Shown here one piece after another: positions 58,301 to 64,000 of a DNA stretch of 64,000 nucleotides; the stretch's first letter is position 1; each line of letters opens with the position of its first letter. A model generated the notes under the pieces. The model had not been told where the DNA came from. It saw nothing but the letters and a program-made list of their open reading frames with translations, and did no database searches. The position numbers were made by a program, and so were the translations under genes. This stretch comes from Acridotheres tristis (taxonomy: Eukaryota; Chordata; Aves; Passeriformes; Sturnidae): positions 10,072,991 to 10,136,990 of the forward strand of contig CM072905.1 of the NCBI GenBank assembly GCA_037013685.1, given 5' to 3'.

Positions 58301-58602
58301 ACAGATGAATTTACAAAGAAAAGGCAGGTCTACAGCTCAGCATTTGCTTTTATTGCCAGCGCTGCTCCCGTCACACCTGACCCCCAACCTCTCCTCCAGC
58401 CCCTTCCCACCCAGCAGCCACCATCAGCTGCCCACTTTGCTCTGTGCTTCACATCAGTTACTAAAAAAATGACAATGAGACCACCAAACCCAGCTTGTTT
58501 GGGCTTGGAAATTCCCCTTCTGCCTCTTTCCACTACACCCATGGCAAAAAAAGTAATGTCTCAGCAAGATCCTGACAAATCCAACAGAACTGGACTGGTG
58601 TA
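55336..58602. other. Intergenic sequence with a T-rich low-complexity tract
   Basis: Contains the T-rich run at 56610-56690. Open frames of up to 193 codons (55280-55861, beginning in repeat copy B) lack recognisable domains. The stretch 57990-58230 is non-repetitive and AT-rich and may be conserved noncoding DNA, but I have no specific support. Confidence 0.55.
56610..56690. repeat. T-rich low-complexity tract, (TTTG)n/(TTTTTG)n
   Basis: Long T runs broken by single G residues. Simple sequence. Confidence 0.95.
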
Positions 58603-58805
58603 ATTCTTCCCTGTGAGGGTGGGAAGGCCCTGGCACAGAGAAGCTGTGGCTGCCCCAGCTCTGGAAGTGTCGAGGGCCAGGTTGGACAGGGCTTGGAGTA
58701 CCCTGGGATGGTGGAAGGTGTCCCTGTGCATGGCAGGGGGGTAAAACAAGATGAGCTTTAAGGTCCCTTCTGTCCCAAGCCAGTGTGTGATCCTGATTCC
58801 GTGGT
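58603..58805 (+). mobile_element. CR1 LINE 3' fragment, plus orientation
   Basis: Reads in CR1 sense on the plus strand: TTCCCTGTGAGGGTGGGAAG, AGAGAAGCTGTGGCTGCCCC, then GCTTTAAGGTCCCTTCTGTC and a tail GTGATCCTGATTCCGTG. It is the only clear young CR1 copy in this orientation; the others are on the minus strand. Confidence 0.92.
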
Positions 58806-59712
58806 GAGTGCAAAGGATGGTCTGCAGTGTCCATGTCACTGCTGCCTGCCCAATAACCCTTTGGCCATGCTTTGGCCCTTTTCTGTGAATAGAGGCAGCA
58901 GGAGCCTGGAGCTGAGCTCTCCTCGGCCACCTCCCACAGCACAGTGCAGCAGCTTGGACACCCCAGCCAGATCCTGTCTGCTCCTACTGCTGCAGAGTGG
59001 GACACTGCATTTACTAATGCTGTTTGTTTCTTGCACAGGAGAAAAAGCAGTTCTTGGGAGGCAATTGGAAAGCAGAGATGACTCTGTCAAGGAACTCTCA
59101 GTAAGCAGCTGCCATGAGAACCATATCAACACTGAATCTCTCCTGTCTGCTTTCTTTTGGGACATTGCATTTCCAAGACATAACTCTGTGCTCAGGTTCA
59201 TGCTCTGAGCTCTGCACTCTTCCCATCAGATCTTCCATAAAAATTAATTCATGGCCTCTCCTGAGCAGGAGGTGTTCTTGAAGATGACACCCTCCCCACC
59301 CAAGGAAATAGTTTGAGGCTGCCCAATAAATTACTGGTAAGATGGTTGTTTCATAATGGTTCCTAATTGCCCTGTGATGATCACAGATATCAACCATATC
59401 TTCCAAAAGGCTATTTCAGCCTATATATGGTCAGAAGATCATTGGGCCAGCATATTTGTTTTGTTGTGCTAGAATCAGATAGCTAGGGCCCATCTCTGAC
59501 TCCAGTGGGGTGGAGAGAGAACACTGCAGAGGGTGATGCTTCTGGAATTATGGAGCCTATCAACTTGAATATGAGTTATTCAAGTTATTGTTCCTTCACA
59601 AAGAAGAAATGCTGGGAAGAAGAGAGCAAGAAACAGCAGCAGAAATATTAGGGGTAATAAAAAAGTCAGAGACATTGCACCAGCCATCTCTGTTTGGTGT
59701 ACTCCTGCTCAC
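58806..59712. other. Intergenic sequence or intron, no gene recognised
   Basis: A 102-codon minus frame (59098-59406) has a weak acceptor-like site but no other support. Confidence 0.5.
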
Positions 59713-59865
59713 TTGGAAGATTTTGCTCACTGCTTGGAGTAAATACTTGAGGAATAGGATATAATTTCCAAATTACTTCTGCTATTTTATTCTTGAATTT
59801 CTCTAAGACCTCTGTCACAAGGCACTCTTGCAATGACTGCATTTCAAAGTATTTCACCAAAAACG
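59713..59865 (-). CDS. Candidate internal exon of an unrecognised gene
   Basis: A strong acceptor (ACAATTCTTTCAATTTTACAG) precedes an open 153-base segment that ends at CCAA followed by the donor GTGAGC. It encodes about 50 residues including KYFEMQSLQECLVTEVLEKF and AEVIWKLYPIPQVFTP, with a helix-like amphipathic pattern and non-random composition. The length is divisible by three, and the phase at both ends is 1, matching the phase needed by the terminal-exon candidate at 44.9 kb on the same strand. No family recognised. Alternatives are a decayed gene or chance. Confidence 0.3.
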
Positions 59866-62800
59866 CTGTAAAATTGAAAGAATTGTAACAGGGCTGCTTT
59901 ACAAGCCTTACTCTGATTTACATAAGCAGAAGTACAACTTAAAGAATGAAAGTCTGTTTGTGCTGCTTATGGTAATAATTTGCCACAAGTCTCCACTGCT
60001 GAATGAAAACCTGAATCAGTCCATCGTGGAAACACAGTATGTGCTCTCAGAATAAACATTTCTCTTTACCAAAGGGACTCAGTGCACACACTCAAACAAA
60101 AGTCTCTGCAGAGTAAATCCATTATTATATTTATTGTTATAGCACTGCATCAAACCACAAATACAAACCTGTCTCTGCACTGGCCCTGACATTACAACAC
60201 AGAATAAAGGATTTTTTTTCCCTGTATGTTAATAAGCAGAACTGAAGGACATAGAATCCTATTATATATTCCTATATTCCTATAATTTTCTGAGATGCAA
60301 TTGCACTCAGTCTTAAAGCAGTTCTATATTCTGATGAAACCTAAAATGCAACTTTGCAGAGGAATATAACTCAGGGATCCCAAAGTTCCCACAAGTTGAT
60401 TCACTGCATACTTGTACTTGTGAATTGCCCAGAGCTGCTTTTCAGTGTGCAGGGAGAAGCATAAGAAAAAGAAGATATTTAGACACCTCTGTCTATGCTT
60501 TAGAAGAGCCAGGGTTTATTATTTCAAAAGTCATCAGTTCAGCACATTTCCCAGGAAGATCTCTGAACTGGTTTTGGATAACAGCTGACTGCTGGCATCT
60601 CAGAGTTGAACTGAAATCTTTGGGACAACACTTGCTCCAGGGCTGTGATCTGCTGCATGGAATTGCTGTTGAAAGCCAAAATAACAACTTTTCATACTGC
60701 TCTGTCTTTTCTTCAGCCTAAGAATTTCCTGACTGTGGGGACACTCCATGCCAAGCCTTTGTGTTCCAGAGAGGGTCCCACTGTGGCCTCTGCCTCCCTC
60801 CTCTCATCCCCTCCCTTTTGGTCTCAGATGTAAACCCAATAAAAAGGACACTCTGCAATGTTATACCCTTGACTTTTCAGGATGTAGCAGATTCAACAGC
60901 ATCTCCACACCAGGCTTGGTGAGAGAGAAGCCCCTGCACATGCTGTGACCCCCCAGAGGATGTGATCCAGGCACCTCTTCTGATGTTCTCACCTGTGGAT
61001 ATGCTGATAGCTCTTGCAGGGAAGGGTTATTCTCTTCAGAAAGAGATTTTCAGCCTCTTGGGTTGATTCCTCAGATAAAATAAGAGATTCTGGAAGAGTC
61101 CCTTGTCTTTTAGCTGTGGAGGGTTCATTACCACTCCTCCCTCACACCTCCCTCCACCAGCTGGGTAATAGCTCATGCCAAAACCAGGTGTTAGCTTGCA
61201 ATAATGTATTGTCCCACGAGGCCACAGAGGCTTCTGAACAGGGGACTTTAGCAGAAACTACACCTTGGTATCTTTATTTTAATCTTGTTGGTTTTATTGT
61301 AGACAAGGAGAGAAACCCATCAGTAAGTGTCTAGAACTTGGAGCAACAGGGACATTGAAACAACCTAATTTAACAAGAAAAGAAGCAGAAAATGACTTCT
61401 TCAGAATGTGGCAGGTTTTTAAAGTGGAAGTTCTGGGAATTCCCTCTCTAACTTCTCAATGAGATGGAAGTGTGAATGTTCTGATGAGGAAAAACTGATT
61501 TGGGCTATTTTTTTGTTGTTGTTCTGGAGCAAACTGGAGACGCGGAGTGTCCTGACATTGCTCATTTTATCCTCAGCTCTGCAGCACCCTCCTTCACGTT
61601 GGACCAATATAGACAATGGGCCTTAGAGAGCTCAGAAGCTCCAGGAAACTCCAAAAAAACCCCGTGCAGATGGCTCAGAGAGGGAGTAGTTTCGTTTCAT
61701 TGCTCCAGGTGAAGACAAAATTCTCCATTCCTCTGCAATATAGGCCCCACAGTCACACTCCAGCAACCTGTCCTCGGCAAATCTTATCCTTTAGGATGTA
61801 GGAAACTGCATTTGCACAGAGCTGGAGACACACAGTGAAAGCAGAGCCTCCCTGTGCTGTAGCAATTCTTGCTCTGGCAGCAGCCCCAGGAGAGGAAGGG
61901 GAGCAGGAGATCACCCCACAGTCAGCAGAGGTTTCACACAGCCAGCAGAGGTTTCCCCAGGTCGTGTAGAACCCCCTGCACAGAACCAAGCCCCCAGCAG
62001 GAATGGTTTATCTCCAAAAGGCAGTTTATTTCTCTCTGTGTTTCTGTAAAGTGGCTTTTCCACTGGAAAAGCTCGTTTCCAGCAGCTCCTGCATGTCCAG
62101 GCCTCGAGGGCCTGCTGGAGACTAGCAGTGCTTGCTGCTCCTGCCTATAAATAACATTTCAGATGCCCAGGCCACACAGTCACACTGCAGGAAAGGTCAG
62201 CAGGAATCGTCATCACCCAGAGAAATCACTCTGCACAACTGCCCCAAGCCGAGGCTGGCCTGGACTGCAGCCAATGCTCTGGGCCTTATCAGGGCAGGAT
62301 CTCGCTGGGAATTTTCAGATGAAACGTTTTATTGGAAAATGCTGATTCATAGACATCAAAATGTTTCATGGAAATGCAGCAGTTTTTCTGAATTGACAAG
62401 GGAACCCAGACATTATTTGGATGCAGTAGTGACTGGTCAGCTGCCAGGGTATCCCATGGCTTGCAGAGCCTGTCAGGACAGCTGTGTCCTCTGGGCTGCT
62501 CCAGGCACAGGAGCCCCAGCTCTGCCAAGGCTCGGATGGCCTTGCTCTGGTTGAGGTCTTGGCAGCCCTTAACCCTCAACATGAGATGGGCTGGGGGGAT
62601 TTTGTGCTCCTGAGGAGTTACCAGCTGCAGCAGGCACTGTGGGCTGCCAATGCCCACAAAAAGCAAAAGCTCTGGTCTCTTTACAGAAATAAAGATGGAG
62701 TTTTCTTTTTCTACAAATGACAATAATCCAAGTATCCTGGCACAGGATGGGCAATGACTTTCAGCTTTCCAGAGCTTTCCTGGAGGTTGCACTCCCCAGC

Positions 62801-64000
62801 CTGGCACAGCAGTCCTACCTGGAGCCTTCCTCCATGCCTCCTCTCTGCTCCCCTAAACCACGAGCTCATGGCATGAGAGTCACTGACACAACCCTGGCTC
62901 ACTGCCCCACCTCGAGCTGAGCTGGGCACGGGCCATCCAGCACCAAAGGTCATCCAGGATGACTCCAGCTTCCCAAAATCCTGGGCCTTGGCAGCCCTTC
63001 TCCAGGACCCCAGTCACGTCTGCAGTGCTGCACTGCCATGAGCAGCACCATCCACACTGGGATTTTGCCCCAGCAGACACCATCTCTGGGAAGTCTTTCT
63101 GTTGTGTGAAGACTTCAGGCTGCTCCCATTAATTCTGAGGCCTTGCTGCATGGAAAATTTGGATCATTATCCTTCAGATCACTCCCGTGGCTGTTGTCTG
63201 GTAAGGTCAATGATTTTCAAGGACCACAAGACCCAAATATTACCTTCTCCTAGAAAGGAGTTTCATGAACTTCAGCTGAGATGTCTTTGATGCAGAAAAC
63301 ACCAGGTTTCCAAAGAAAAAAGCCAGTAAGACTGAAAAACCCTGGTGCACTGTTCACTGTCCACAGCATCTTTGCAGACACAGCATCCTCTGACCCTCAG
63401 TCCTTCAGTGCCTCTCTCAGTGGCACCAAGCTCTGGGACCAGAGGATAAAACTTTTATTTCTATCACCCTATGACCGCTCCTGCAGACTCCTAGCTCCTC
63501 AGGAATTCCCTATGTCTGCTCCAGCATGTGTCCCACCTCTCTTCCCCCATCCTCGTGGTCTCTCCTTCTCTCCTCGTCCTCCCCAGGGTTTTCCCTGCCC
63601 CAAGGACAGGAGCCAGGAGGTGGCAAACAGCAGCCATGCCCCTGCTGCCCAGCCAGGGATGTCTTTGTGAAGGGGAACATCCAGCATGACACCGTGTAGA
63701 AATGAGATGTTCCTGTTCCCCTTCCCTGCCCCTCTGGAAGGCTGAAATCCCTCTGGCACCTGGGGCTTCTCTGTGGCAAGGGACAGGGGCAAAGACCAAA
63801 GGCAGAAAGGGAACTTATGGTGCCAAGTCCAAGCAAAATTTTGTGTGGTAAATGAGTAGAAAGTAACATGAAATTAATAAAATATCCACCGACTTCAGCC
63901 CTGCTGTGGGACAGGACACTTTGGTGTGTCTCTGGCAAGGCTGATTGAGGCTTCCCCTCTGTTCTCTCAGAGAGGTGCCATGGGAACATTTCACTTTTCC
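59866..64000. other. Intergenic sequence, no gene recognised with confidence
   Basis: A weak exon-like minus segment lies at about 60530-60665. Otherwise only short frames occur. In mammals the gene upstream of MYOCD is MAP2K4; I found no MAP2K4 exon here, so that gene, if adjacent, lies beyond the right edge. Confidence 0.5.

Noticed and set aside
59098..59406. 102-codon minus-strand frame with DICDHHRAIRNHYETT
   Set aside because: The acceptor is weak, no donor fits, and there is no similarity to a known family.
59424..59434. CArG-like CCTATATATGG
   Set aside because: Seven A/T bases between CC and GG instead of six.
60530..60665. Minus-strand exon-like frame starting NSMQQITALEQVLSQ after a good acceptor
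   Set aside because: No acceptable donor follows and the frame stops soon; too weak to join to the 59.8-kb candidate, although it may deserve a look in RNA data.
63000..64000. MAP2K4 3' exons at the right end
   Set aside because: Expected from mammalian gene order, but no kinase C-terminal sequence was found on either strand.

Overview
This is vertebrate nuclear DNA, almost certainly from a bird and probably a songbird (inference). The evidence is several CR1 LINE copies with the avian 3' end, large minisatellites and small split exons. No prokaryotic gene organisation is present.

The only gene I can name is MYOCD (myocardin), on the minus strand, reading right to left. Coding exon 1 (17120-17174) carries the start codon and the myocardin-specific N-terminus. 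Exon 2 (8143-8208), exon 3 (4556-4611) and exon 4 (130-205) follow. All splice sites are GT/AG, the reading phases join exactly, and together they encode residues 1-84. They hold the first two RPEL-type motifs and the Met80 that serves as an alternative start in mammals. The rest of the gene lies beyond the left edge. Introns 1-3 are about 8.9, 3.5 and 4.35 kb.

From 17.2 kb to 64 kb is the 5' flank of MYOCD. A CpG-containing promoter-like region (17175-17845) abuts a GC-rich minisatellite (17850-17965). Beyond it are three large minisatellites: a 7-base unit at 21.8-22.5 kb, a 16-base unit at 31.2-32.0 kb and an 11/12-base unit at 39.4-40.3 kb. A (CAGGGA)n tract lies at 44.4 kb. CR1 copies, one LTR-like element and a repeat family present twice (26.6 and 55.0 kb) are scattered between. 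Several non-repetitive patches look like regulatory elements. The best (54.52-54.73 kb, about 37 kb upstream of the start codon) clusters TEAD, MEF2-like and FOX motifs, the factor set known for the distal mouse Myocd enhancer.

A second, unrecognised minus-strand gene is possible: a 153-base exon-like ORF at 59.7-59.9 kb and a terminal-exon-like ORF with a poly(A) signal at 44.7-45.0 kb share compatible phase. Apart from these, I see no convincing gene in the right three quarters. The very long open frames at 22, 31 and 40 kb come from tandem repeats and are not genes.
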